Shown in pieces: positions 1-9,486 of a DNA stretch of 10,000 nt. A program made the position numbers and the translations under genes. The notes beneath the pieces are model-generated. The model was not told the origin of the DNA and did no database searches. It saw only the letters and a list, made by a program, of their open reading frames with translations. Numbering within the stretch: position 1 is the first letter of the stretch; each line of letters begins with the position of its first letter. The stretch is from Botryococcus braunii (taxonomy: Eukaryota > Chlorophyta > Trebouxiophyceae): the NCBI GenBank assembly GCA_002005505.1, contig KV908457.1:256360-266359 (forward strand), written 5' to 3'.

Positions 1-105
1 ACACACACACACACACACACACCCACACACACCTCTCTCCCCCCCCCTTCTCTCTCGCTCGGTCGCTCGCTCTCTCTCCCCCCCCCTTTTCTCTACCCCT
101 CCCTC
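1..105. repeat. (CA)n microsatellite followed by pyrimidine-rich low-complexity tract
   Basis: The window opens inside an (AC)n run that reaches about position 32. It is followed by C- and CT-rich sequence to about 105, including two C runs and a CTCG/GCTC stretch. The repeat is cut by the window edge, so its full length is unknown. The tract ends in a CCCTCAG, which would look like a plus-strand splice acceptor, but no convincing exon follows it. Confidence 0.95.
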
Positions 106-437
106 AGAAAACCCCATTCCTGACCCTGAGTATTGCATAATGCCGGATGTATCGTTCAACAAAGTTGGTCTTCAGGAATGCAACCTAACATGCAGCAAGC
201 GTTCCGATAAAAAATCATATGGACTGATCTTAATGAGACAATGGAAAATGACTATAAAATATACTTCAGCGTCTTCACTGGAATCGTTAGGTTTTTCCAG
301 ACATAAATATTTATGTGAAGTTCAAAGACCTGACTGAAAGACGCTGCAACCAAAATCTAATCTCAGAAGAGCAGTGCCCAAACTAGCACGCCTGGTGACG
401 GACTAATGACTGAGACAAAGCATGGACTTTCTCTCAC
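106..437. other. AT-richer non-coding stretch, probably intron of the minus-strand rhodanese gene
   Basis: No convincing exon was found here on either strand. A 65-codon plus-strand frame (140-337) has no family features. On the minus strand a good donor (GTGAGA at 437-432) opens an intron into this stretch, so it is most simply intronic sequence of the rhodanese-like gene. The exon that should follow, expected to start with a Gly-Gly-rich segment, was not found before the window edge. Confidence 0.4.
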
Positions 438-581
438 CGTAACATTGATCCCATCAAAGGCCACCCTTACTCTCCCCTTGAGTTCGAGTCGCTCGCACAA
501 ATGCAAGAACCATGCACGAATTTCCTCTCGACAAGCATGCAGATCCACGTAGCAATAATACAGCAGAATGCTTTCAACCAT
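438..581 (-). CDS. TrhO/TSTD-type rhodanese, N-terminal acylphosphatase-like domain exon (partial gene)
   Basis: One exon of 48 codons starts at an ATG (581-579) and ends at a strong donor, ACG|GTGAGA, at 438/437, in phase 0. Its product runs ILLYYCYVDL, then REEIRAWFLHLCERLEL, then KGRVRVAFDGINVT. This matches the start of the N-terminal acylphosphatase-like domain of TrhO (UPF0176) and the eukaryotic TSTD/rhodanese proteins: strand 'LLYYxYV', helix ending 'LCERLxLxGR', then 'GRVxVAxxGINxT'. Known family members are rhodanese-fold proteins; bacterial TrhO hydroxylates tRNA uridine 34. The match is to the family, and the substrate here is unknown. The ATG may be the true start, because the family begins close to this strand. 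Alternatively CACAG just upstream (589-585) is an acceptor and an earlier exon lies at higher coordinates. The catalytic-Cys rhodanese domain is not in the window. Confidence 0.72.
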
Positions 582-584
582 TTG

Positions 585-892
585 CTGTGCGACGAGCAAG
601 AAATGATAAGGCTGAACACACAGGACGGAGCAACGTTTCCTCCTGATCAGAGCCAAAAGGGCTATGTGTGGTCAGGCAAACGATTGCGGGACAGTGGTGT
701 GACGCCACTCGGAAGAAGAAGAAGAAATAAGAAGGATACATCACTACTTTTGTGACGCCATTCGGGAGTAGGCTATGTGCTCGGCAGTGCCGGGCGGCTG
801 GGTGTCCTGGAGACCTGCGGCAAATTCGTGGGAAGGATGAGTCCCCAAGCAGGGTACAGTCTTGCAGGGTACACCCCGGCCCACGGTCCCTG
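585..892. other. Intergenic stretch with short direct repeats, no supported gene
   Basis: It lies between the rhodanese exon and the LINE tail. It holds the 18-bp direct repeat listed separately and unremarkable sequence. The frames here overlap one another in several phases without family features. If the rhodanese exon is a first exon, its promoter would lie in this interval on the minus strand, but I see no clear TATA box. Confidence 0.4.
698..768. repeat. 18-bp direct repeat flanking a 35-bp GAA-rich insert
   Basis: TGTGACGCCACTCGGAAG (698-715) recurs as TGTGACGCCATTCGGGAG (751-768), 16 of 18 positions identical. Between them lie 35 bp holding (GAA)n and GGATACATCAC. Read on the minus strand the insert is a short unique piece followed by a (TTC)n tail. 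This is the shape of a severely 5'-truncated LINE or SINE insertion with its target-site duplication. The duplication length suits target-primed reverse transcription; the identity of the element is inferred. Confidence 0.55.
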
Positions 893-2130
893 GGAAGGAA
901 GGAAGGAAGGAAGGAATTACATCAACCCAGCCCAAAGGGCTGATGAGATGGAAAACCGAACACCGACGCAGCAAGACACCGAGAGAAACCAAACACAAAC
1001 CCTAAGAATCAAGGCCAAACACAAACCCAAAGTACCGAGTGGGGAGCCAAGAGCACAAAGGAAGGGCATGAAAGCCCCAGGACACAGAGGAAGGGGCAGG
1101 AAAGCCCCAGGACACAGCCCAAGAGTGGGCAAGGGCCAGCAAAGGGCAAGACACAAACCTAAGACCGAAACTGAAAACAATCATAAATGAAGTTAACCAC
1201 AGACTGAAGGTCATCTTGCCAGACGAACTGACGTAACGACCGAAAGGGGGAACGAAAAAGATGGGGGTAACGGTCCCGGATCGGCTGAAGGGCCGAACAG
1301 GAAAAGACAAGGTGGTGTTCATCACCCACCAAACCAGCCTGACACTGATCACAGAACCGGTGGGAACGGGGGATGCCCCGACGACGACCAGCATCAATAG
1401 GAAGGTTGTGAACCCCCATGCGGAATCGATGGAAAACCCTCAACTTGGAAACACTCATACGTAACCACAAAAGCCTAGAGAGAGTGGCGCGGGACGGACT
1501 ATTAAACCACCTAGAGTATGTGCAAAGCTGAGCCCGCTCAGACGGGCAGAGACGAGGAGAGACATGCAAGCCCTCCCAGGGTTGGCGGCCATGCCGACGC
1601 AAGAGGTCCCGAAGGGACGGCATATCAATCGGATGAGGGGCTTGACAATCTATCTGATAAGGATAGCCAACCTTAATAAGGGCCTTCATGAAATACCCTG
1701 CCCAAGTGGGAGTACGGGTAGTGACGCCATAAAAGCACGAGTCGCGAAGAATCAAGGCATAAAGATGATCATGAGGCAAAGACACCAACGAGTTCCAAAA
1801 GGTGGCCATACGCTTCAGCCAGTGATGAGCGAGGGGTTGAAGCCCCAACTCAGCTAACAAAATCGGAGTGGCCACCGAGGGGCGCACCCCTAACAACATC
1901 TTCAACATGACCAAGTAACTAGACTCTAAGAGCTGAACAGAAGGGGCCGCAGCCGGTGAACGAAAAGAACGCCATCCCCAAATCGCACATGCATACGACG
2001 CCGTGGGCACAACACACATGAGAATCAACTTAAGAAGAAGACCTATAGAGGCCGCGCACTGCAGGTTACCATACTTACGCATAAGGGGTACAGGCAGCCG
2101 GCCCGAAATTTGCCAGCAGAGCGATTCGGA
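893..2130 (-). mobile_element. 5'-truncated non-LTR retrotransposon (LINE) with (TTCC)n tail
   Basis: On the minus strand the element carries the C-terminal part of a reverse-transcriptase ORF, a 3' untranslated part of about 240 bp, a small hairpin (AGCCC-AAA-GGGCT at 929-941), and a six-unit (TTCC)n tail (plus strand GGAA, 893-916). The 3' untranslated part contains a 29/30-bp tandem duplication. The RT catalytic core and any endonuclease are absent, so the copy is 5'-truncated, as is usual for LINEs. The 5' edge is placed near 2130 by loss of RT-like sequence; the exact junction and a target duplication could not be fixed. It ends about 100 bp before the start codon of the SGNH hydrolase, in the opposite orientation. 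Confidence 0.8.
1059..1117. repeat. Two-copy tandem repeat of 29/30 bp in the LINE 3' untranslated part
   Basis: A 29-bp unit at 1059-1087 and a 30-bp unit at 1088-1117 both contain GAAAGCCCCAGGACACAG or its near copy and differ by one small insertion and a couple of substitutions. Shorter echoes (CCAAACACAAACCC near 988 and 1015) surround it. The 3' untranslated parts of LINEs often carry such duplications. Confidence 0.8.
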
Positions 2131-2184
2131 ATGGGGCGCTCGGCAATACAGACTGAGTCCGCATATGCAGAGTTTGCATTGCAC
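1159..2184 (-). CDS. LINE reverse transcriptase, C-terminal fragment with CCHC zinc knuckle
   Basis: This open frame of 341 codons has no internal stop. Residues from about 35 on (MRKYGNL, then LLLKLILMCVVPTASYACAIWG) match the region after the RT fingers/palm in LINEs, where 'LLxxLxxxxxxPxxxYxxxxWG' is typical. A long helical middle follows. Near the C-terminus a zinc-knuckle-like motif Cys278-x2-Cys281-x9-His291-x4-Cys296 sits in CDQCQAGLVGDEHHLVFSC, followed by a helical tail ending at a TAG (1161-1159). Algal LINE proteins typically end this way. The F/YADD catalytic box is missing, so the fragment cannot act as a reverse transcriptase alone. The first 20-30 residues may be read-through into flanking DNA. 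The absence of stops suggests a fairly recent insertion. Confidence 0.82.
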   Translation of the reverse strand: MQCKLCICGLSLYCRAPHSESLCWQISGRLPVPLMRKYGNLQCAASIGLLLKLILMCVVPTASYACAIWGWRSFRSPAAAPSVQLLESSYLVMLKMLLGVRPSVATPILLAELGLQPLAHHWLKRMATFWNSLVSLPHDHLYALILRDSCFYGVTTRTPTWAGYFMKALIKVGYPYQIDCQAPHPIDMPSLRDLLRRHGRQPWEGLHVSPRLCPSERAQLCTYSRWFNSPSRATLSRLLWLRMSVSKLRVFHRFRMGVHNLPIDAGRRRGIPRSHRFCDQCQAGLVGDEHHLVFSCSALQPIRDRYPHLFRSPFRSLRQFVWQDDLQSVVNFIYDCFQFRS

Positions 2185-2228
2185 CCGCAGCTGTCAGCAA
2201 TGCGGAACAACCCCACAAGCCAGGAAGG

Positions 2229-4104
2229 ATGCGTTCGCCTGTGATCCATGTAATTTGGATCTTAAATGTGCTTGTTGTTTTATTTGTAAAGATTACCGAA
2301 GGAAAAGATACTTTGAACGTTTTGTTTGTGGGCAACAGTTTCACCTATGCAGGGAATTTAGACCAGGTGAGCCATATCCAAACAGTTTTGCGAGCTCTAG
2401 CCTTTTATTTTGACACAATAGGCGGATAACGCCTCTTACATCGCCACGGGTGGCAACTGAACCCACACCGTCGCGCGACAGGTCTTTGCAGGACTGCTGG
2501 ACGCAGCAGGCACAAAGACTCACGTTGCACGCTATGCTGAACCAAACTACAATTTTGCAAATCATGCAGCTGATGCCTATGATAAAGGAAAGCGTCTGTA
2601 CTTTTTGCTTGGACCCGGGGGTTCTGATAGATACGACTATGTCGTTTTCCAGGTAGAAATCAGTTCCCAATCGCTGAGAAAGCTCTATATGCGTGTGTCT
2701 ATTTCGTTTTTTATGGTTTCTTAAGTCTTGTTCGGACATCAGGATGAGAGCCATGAGCCGGGGCTAGAAGGACGGCCTTACGAGGAAGCAAAGAAGGGCA
2801 TATTGACTTTGGCACAATTGGCTGAACAACGGGGGGCCATCCCAGTGCTTTTTATGACATGGGGATACGCGAATGGGGACAAGTGGAGCCATCCTGATGT
2901 CTACCCAGACTACCTAACCATGCAGGTGGGTTCTACCGCAGAACAAAGCTGCTTTCCAAATACTCTTTCAATGCAGAACATAACTAAATAACTACAAATC
3001 TCTATTGAAATCTCAGTCTAAATGGTGAAACAGCAACAATCACGGGGGCTGCAGGCGCACTTATCAGCTGGCTACCTGTCCCTGGCATCAGCATTGCGAG
3101 ATGCTGGCTATCCAAAGACATTCATTGCCCCGGTTGGTCTTTCTTACCAGCGTATATACACGCTGAATAGCGCACAAGCAACAGCTGTTTCAGATGCATG
3201 GGAGCAGTGGGACCCAGAAGCACACGCTTGGCGCAGAACCAATGCTGCTGGCAAGCGGGCATCAGAATCCATTTCAGACGAAGCATCATTTGGAGTCGAT
3301 AGTCCTATGGTGCATGTTCACACCAGGATTGCAGAAAGTCAAACCAATGACATAGCATCTCTAGAAGCTGCACCAGCAGCTGCTCCACATGCCAGCAGTG
3401 CGGATGCTATGTCAGCTTTTGAATCTCCAACAGCGGCTGTCTCAATGCCAGCCAGACTTATGGATTACGGGGCGTTCCACCAGGGCGACGCTTCAGCACA
3501 AGCAGATCAGTCAACAGGCAGTCACAAAGCAAAGTTGGCTGATGTCCAGCAGGCCTTGTTGGGAGTTGAAGTGGGAACATCCTTCAGGGAGATTGCTGGT
3601 GTGGCTCCGTGGTTGGAAGCATTGGTCCGTCCAACCCCAGATAATGCACAGGTCACAACTGCCAAAGCAGAGCTGAAGCCTGCGGTGCAATCGCTCTCGT
3701 TACAAGCTGCTAGCGCTGTTCCCGCAACGGGCGCCCCTAACATTGAGTTTAGGGACAGCTGGCCAGATTCTAATGTGACTCTGGACAAGTACGGTGATTA
3801 TCAAGAAGCGAAGGCTGCAGCTGAAGGGGATATCGGAGAGCTTGTCAGCCAACCCAAAGGAGTTAATACGTTCAATTGGTTGTACAAATCTGATGGACAA
3901 CACCCATCGTCTTTGGGGAGCTACCTTGCCGCAAGTACCATTGCTTCGGCATTGACAGGTACCCCAATGCCATGTCCAGTCAATTCCTTGGCATGAGACA
4001 GGTATATGGTGTTTGCTAGCTTGAGGTCACAATTTCCACTGCACGTTAAGCAAGTTGCATACACATTGCAAAACAGCCTCTAGGCAGTCCCTGCAGGCCA
4101 CGAA

Positions 4105-4136
<32 letters not shown>

Positions 4137-4355
4137 ACTCCAAGCATGCACACGGCCAATGTAATGGGGTCATGCACCTCTGAATATGGGCGTTGCATGC
4201 TCGCAGGTGTGCAAATGCATGGAAACACGTTTGGGTTGGACGCCATTGACAATGGCTGGGCGACCTTTCTTCAAGACACTTCAGATGCTGTAATCTTTGG
4301 AGGCACACCACCTAATTTCCCACCATACCCATGGAAGCAGTACACTGTGCAATGA
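2229..4355 (+). CDS. Secreted SGNH/GDSL-like hydrolase, five exons, 514 residues
   Basis: Exons by reading frame and splice sites: 2229-2366, 2482-2652, 2743-2925, 3055-3958 and 4207-4355. All introns are GT-AG. The first three are phase 0 and the last is phase 1, and the pieces join in frame. Residues 1-24 are a signal peptide (Arg-2, hydrophobic core about 6-20), so the product should be secreted or enter the endomembrane system. Block I is GNSFT (35-39, nucleophile Ser37). YDYVVFQDES (exon 2/3 join) and LFMTWGYANGD (about 139-149) are conserved inner blocks, and DGQHPS (444-449) carries the Asp/His of the triad, followed by GSYLAASTIASALTG. These fit the SGNH family related to DUF4886-type hydrolases, which usually act on ester bonds, often acetyl groups of sugars; the substrate is unknown. 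Between about residues 215 and 436 lies an Ala/Ser-rich segment absent from typical compact members. The start is fixed by the signal peptide and by the LINE just upstream. Confidence 0.88.
4105..4138. repeat. (CA)n microsatellite in the last intron of the SGNH gene
   Basis: An (AC)n run of about 27 bp is followed after one break (AT) by further CA. It lies inside the 248-bp intron 3959-4206, well away from both splice sites. Confidence 0.93.
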
Positions 4356-4379
4356 GGATGGGACACTTTGCGAGAAGGC

Positions 4380-4415
4380 TGTAAAGCGCCATAAGCTAGG
4401 ATTTGTTGGTTGTAA
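4380..4415 (+). terminator. Possible polyadenylation signals (TGTAA) after the SGNH stop
   Basis: TGTAA occurs at 4380-4384 and again at 4411-4415, 25 and 56 bp after the TGA. TGTAA is the usual poly(A) signal in many chlorophyte algae. It is only five bases long and the organism is not established, so this is suggestive only. No AATAAA is present nearby. Confidence 0.25.
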
Positions 4416-4699
4416 AAGTTTCAGATGCCAGGACTTGCGGGAGGGTGGGGGGAACTGAGAATGTGCATATCAAGTTTCATTGTCGTGCAGTTTGGCAATG
4501 GCTTAGTTTTGCTGCTGAAGCTGAAGTTCACTGGCCGGTATTCAAGGGGAGAATGTTCCCGCCTAGGATCTTCCACGGTTGATGCTCATGCTCCAAGGGG
4601 ACAGTAAGGTGTGATTTTAACCACAGCAATAATCCATCCCTCTTCTCACATTGAGTTAATTGAGTCCAGCCTTTATTTCAATTGGAGTCCTATCATATA

Positions 4700-5548
4700 T
4701 AACCTATGCCCAGAAACGTTTTGCATTCAGTGACAGTACGGGTAGCACTACAGCAGAATGCAGCAGAGAAACTGGAGCATATTGTTTGAAGAATGACGGA
4801 ACTACGTCAGAACCAGCAGATCTTGTCCCATGGATGAGCCTTCAGACCTGAGATAGACAGTTCCCCTCCAATGGGGACCAGGTTGCTCTGCTGAGTGTGG
4901 TGTACAACAAGAAAGAAGTCAGGAATTACCTGGAAGCAGGCAATACAAAAACATCTTATACTTTGGTATATCATTGAGTGGCAGTCAGTGGAGTATTTCA
5001 GTAAATCCCTTTGGTTCCCTACATATTATCAGGGGATCCAAACTATTTCTGATGTGTGGCATGCCCCCCATTTTGAGACCGGCAGCCCTCATTACATTTT
5101 GGCAAAGTATGAGAAGTGTTGCAGGCTGCTAATGATGCCTGAAGTTGCCCCAATCCGGGTCAGGGATGCACCTATCAATCTGGCTTATTTAAGGAGAGAG
5201 TGATGTCAGAAGCTTCAGCTTGGTGCTGCAAAGCTGTGCGCTTGATTGCTCTCCTTGTGGTGTCCTCTGCGGCTTGAGGACCTGCCGTATGATTTATCTG
5301 TGCTTTGTAAAGAAGGTGGCGGATTTCGCAATTTATTGTGTTGCACCTTTGAGCGATACTGGACACTGTATCCCAATGAATTTCCAGGGCTGCATCAAGA
5401 CTCGGACAACCTAACAAAGTTGAGTGGCAATTCATTCTAGTCATTCATGGCCAATGATGTGCTTGACAAGCCTGGACCTTTTCACCTTCCATTGAAAGTT
5501 TGGGCATTGCGGCAAGTGTTGTCATCACATGCTGTCATGTTGTCATGA
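4700..5548 (+). pseudogene. Decayed protein-coding stretch, family not recognised
   Basis: Protein-like sequence runs through this stretch but is broken. In one frame AFSDSTGSTTAEC leads to a TGA at 4849-4851 and resumes in the same frame as QFPSNGDQVALLSVVYNKK. Between about 4950 and 4977 the sense shifts to another frame, giving FPTYYQGIQTISDVWHAPHF and CRLLMMPEVAPIRVRDAPIN. That frame continues across TGA at 5201-5203 and 5243-5245 into LRLEDLPYDLSVLCKEGGG, and across TAG at 5438-5440 into MANDVLDKPGPFHLPLKVW, ending at TGA 5546-5548. Continuity of one frame across several stops, with good composition on both sides, argues for a dead gene or transposon ORF rather than exons. Weak similar sequence may begin near 4510. 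No catalytic motif was recognised. A genuine gene with unusual introns is less likely. Confidence 0.55.
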
Positions 5549-6124
5549 CATGTGTTGCTCTGTAGAATTGTTCAGCGGGTGAAAGGTTTGAAAGGAACAT
5601 CGCAAGCACTGTTTCACAAGCAGTCTTCCTGCAGATATTGGGGTAATGAAGCCCCGAAGAGAATCACTTGTGCGGTCCATTGATGCCTCAGTGCTGCTGT
5701 TCCAACTGCATTGGATGATGAAAAGCCCTCGAATGGTGCATCTGGGTCCTTAAACTACAAGAACTCTTAGCTCTTATGGAGTGGGTCCAGGTCGAAGACC
5801 TTTTCTGTCCTCTCGTCATGGTATGATCTTGAAAATCGCTGTTACACAGCCCCCCCCCCCCCCTCTTGACAGATTCCTTATTGAAGCAAGCCTGTAAACC
5901 TCCACTTCACACTGTACCCAGAGCCCGGCCCCTCCCCGTATCACAATGAGTCAATGACAAGGCTTCCATTCACCTGCTGCAATGTATGAGGGGAGTATGC
6001 CGCTTGTTTTCACAATGTTGCCGACAACCCCTGTTGAAGGTACTCCCAAAGCCACCTTCCTCTCACAAGAAGCGGGCTCCAGCTTTACTTAATGTCTGGA
6101 GTCACGTTTAATGTATATCCAAGG
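5549..6124. other. Intergenic stretch with a 14-base C run
   Basis: No frame here has family features or matching splice sites. It contains C14 at 5850-5863. Just before it, 5527-5553 can fold into an imperfect hairpin (ACATG-CTG-TCATG with CATGACATGT). The stretch ends at the left target duplication of the hAT-like element. Confidence 0.5.
5850..5863. repeat. Homopolymer C14
   Basis: Fourteen uninterrupted C residues in intergenic DNA. Its length is prone to sequencing error. Confidence 0.95.
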
Positions 6125-6132
6125 CACTTCAG

Positions 6133-6494
6133 TAGTGTTGGCAATTTCTACGGAAATTCGTGCCATGGCTACGGATTCACTTCGGATTTACGGAACGTAA
6201 TTCCGTAGATTATGGGTTTGGGTCGAAAAGTGTCTGAAAGGTTCTCCAATGTCATTTGGGACAATGTGCGAACATTGATATTCTCATTTCAATCTTCTTA
6301 AATCTACCAAATCTGAAGTGAAATGCAGTAATACCTGTACAAATTCAAGCCTGCGGTACACAAAAAACTTGTACTTCACAGGAATATATGTACTGCACTA
6401 CGTAGCAAATCTGTAACGAGAAAAATTTACCTACGGATATTTGCTACGTTCCGTAGATCCGTAGAAACTACGGTCTGTAGAAATGGCAACACTA
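6133..6494. mobile_element. Non-autonomous hAT-like element (MITE), 362 bp
   Basis: The left end reads TAGTGTTGGCAATTTCTACG. The reverse complement of the right end reads TAGTGTTGCCATTTCTACAG, so the two ends are imperfect terminal inverted repeats of about 20 bp. They begin TAGTG, fitting the YARNG start of hAT termini. Flanks are CACTTCAG (6125-6132) and CACTTTAG (6495-6502), an 8-bp target duplication with one mismatch; 8 bp is the hAT length. Both subterminal regions carry several TACGG/CCGTA copies in both orientations (near 6148, 6169, 6191, 6206 on the left; near 6433, 6450, 6459, 6469 on the right), as hAT transposase-binding regions often do. There is no ORF of note inside, so it would need a transposase from elsewhere. 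Confidence 0.82.
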
Positions 6495-6502
6495 CACTTT
6501 AG

Positions 6503-6930
6503 TACCTAAGGAAGAATATGGCAGCTAGGAATGTGACAGGGAGTCCTGATATCAGGCCAATACATTTTGGTACGTAATATTACTGCCGGCCAAAGCAGCC
6601 CACCATAGTGGAGGTGTCGTCAAACACACTAAGGAAGATAAGCAACATTTAGGGAGGTCATCTTGCCAATCGCAAATCTCAGATTCACAAGAATATTAAC
6701 ACTCCGTTTCAAACGCTTCACCGAAGAACCCTTCTGGGACCACAACATAATTCGAGGTGAAGAGAAGCGAAAGAAGAAGAAGATGGTTTAGAAGATACAT
6801 CTGTCCAGCAACTAGAGGCTGATGAGATGGATCAACTCCTATAGCAATGTGGCATCCAGCAACCAAACTTGCCACAGACCTGATTGGTTAAACAGAATTC
6901 TTGACTCGGGAGGGAGGAACTTGGGTTAAT
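6503..6930. other. Intergenic stretch upstream of the ASH-domain gene
   Basis: No gene is supported. Around 6770-6802 a short GAA tract is followed by AGAAGATACATC, resembling the LINE-tail-like insert at 711-743. The rest is unremarkable. Confidence 0.45.
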
Positions 6931-6938
6931 TGCGGCAT

Positions 6939-6946
6939 TATAAATA
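6939..6946 (+). promoter_or_regulatory. TATA-like box upstream of the ASH-domain gene
   Basis: TATAAATA sits at 6939-6946 in an AT-rich patch (ATTATAAATAATTATAAG) surrounded by more GC-balanced DNA. It is about 240 bp upstream of the first recognised exon at 7184. If used, transcription would start near 6970. An ATGCAG followed by GT at 7083-7090 could then be a tiny first exon joining in phase 0 to 7184. That joint is speculative. Confidence 0.3.
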
Positions 6947-7183
6947 ATTATAAGCCTGGCTCAGGCCCAGCCTGCATCAAAGCACTTTGACGACGTTTTT
7001 TGACGTTCAGCGTTGGCACTACCTTGTACCACTTGTACAAGGATCTCGGGACGTACCGGATTTGAGCAGTTGTGGTAACGGAATGCAGGTTTCGAACCAG
7101 GCAATGTGCAATAAAGCCGGCCTACATCACTGATTGTGAATGATGGGGACTTTTGACAGCAACAAGCAGACCGATCTCTACAG

Positions 7184-8877
<1,694 letters not shown>

Positions 8878-9486
8878 GCCCTCTTCTTTAAACACTACCA
8901 ATATTTTCTCCTCTCAAGCCGCGACAGCATCACTCCCGTGGGCTTGTGGTTGTGTGAAGCTTCTCACTGAACACTAACCATGTTCTCAGAGTAGGCTGCT
9001 TTGGGTGTGTCCTCTTGTATTGCTTGGGTCTCTCGTGAGGCATACTCCATGATGCCTGTCCTTACTCGTTGCAAGCCCCCTTGAAACTGATGAGTCCAGT
9101 GGAGGGCTGAGGAAGTGAAGCCAGATCACTGTACCGAAGTGTACGCTCAACACTTATAAATTGACTGGAAAGGAAGGGAAATAACGCAAAGGAGTGCAAA
9201 GTGGGAAAGTGAAAGCAAAGCATGCTTAATGAGTGTCTGTCAAGAATCATCAGTAGTGCAAACTGAACGCGAAATCCGAGTACTGATGGAGCGGGGAAAG
9301 TGAAGGCACAGCGGAACATACCAAACAGTCATGCATGCAGCTGTATAGAGAGCAAAAAATTGAACGGAATGGTTTCCTTTTGCCCCAGACATTTTATGGG
9401 GGCACTTCAGAAAATAGCTTCCAACACACTTGTTGAACATCGATTATCCTTTTACAACTGCCCAAACTAACTAAAACACCTCATGA
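8878..9486. other. Non-coding stretch after the last ASH exon
   Basis: This is either 3' untranslated and intergenic DNA or, if the donor at 8874 is used, intron. All frames are broken often. A CT-rich run ending TCTCAAG at about 8913-8919 is a possible acceptor, but the frame after it stops within about 20 codons. No further ASH exon was recognised. Confidence 0.4.

Noticed and set aside
140..337. 65-codon plus-strand frame.
   Set aside because: No family features, no splice partners, and it lies where the minus-strand rhodanese intron is expected.
777..1190. 137-codon plus-strand frame rich in Lys, Arg and Pro.
   Set aside because: It runs antisense across the LINE tail and 3' untranslated part, and its composition comes from GGAA and AAAGCCCCAGG repeats.
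1002..1397. 131-codon minus-strand frame inside the LINE.
   Set aside because: It overlaps in another frame the zinc-knuckle end of the RT ORF, which has the recognisable motifs.
893..2130. A target-site duplication for the LINE: CCGGCCC occurs at both sides and GGAAGG occurs near 2222 and in the tail.
   Set aside because: Matches are 6-7 bp, are not at consistent distances from the element ends, and the GGAAGG one is part of the simple-repeat tail.
4849..5245. Reading the in-frame TGA codons of the decayed stretch as sense (recoding or selenocysteine).
   Set aside because: The SGNH gene 500 bp upstream appears to end at TGA, and the stretch also has a frame change and a TAG, so decay explains it better.
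6655..6668. A 14-mer AGGTCATCTTGCCA shared with the LINE (1208-1221).
   Set aside because: Similarity does not extend on either side in any frame, so it is probably chance rather than a second LINE copy.
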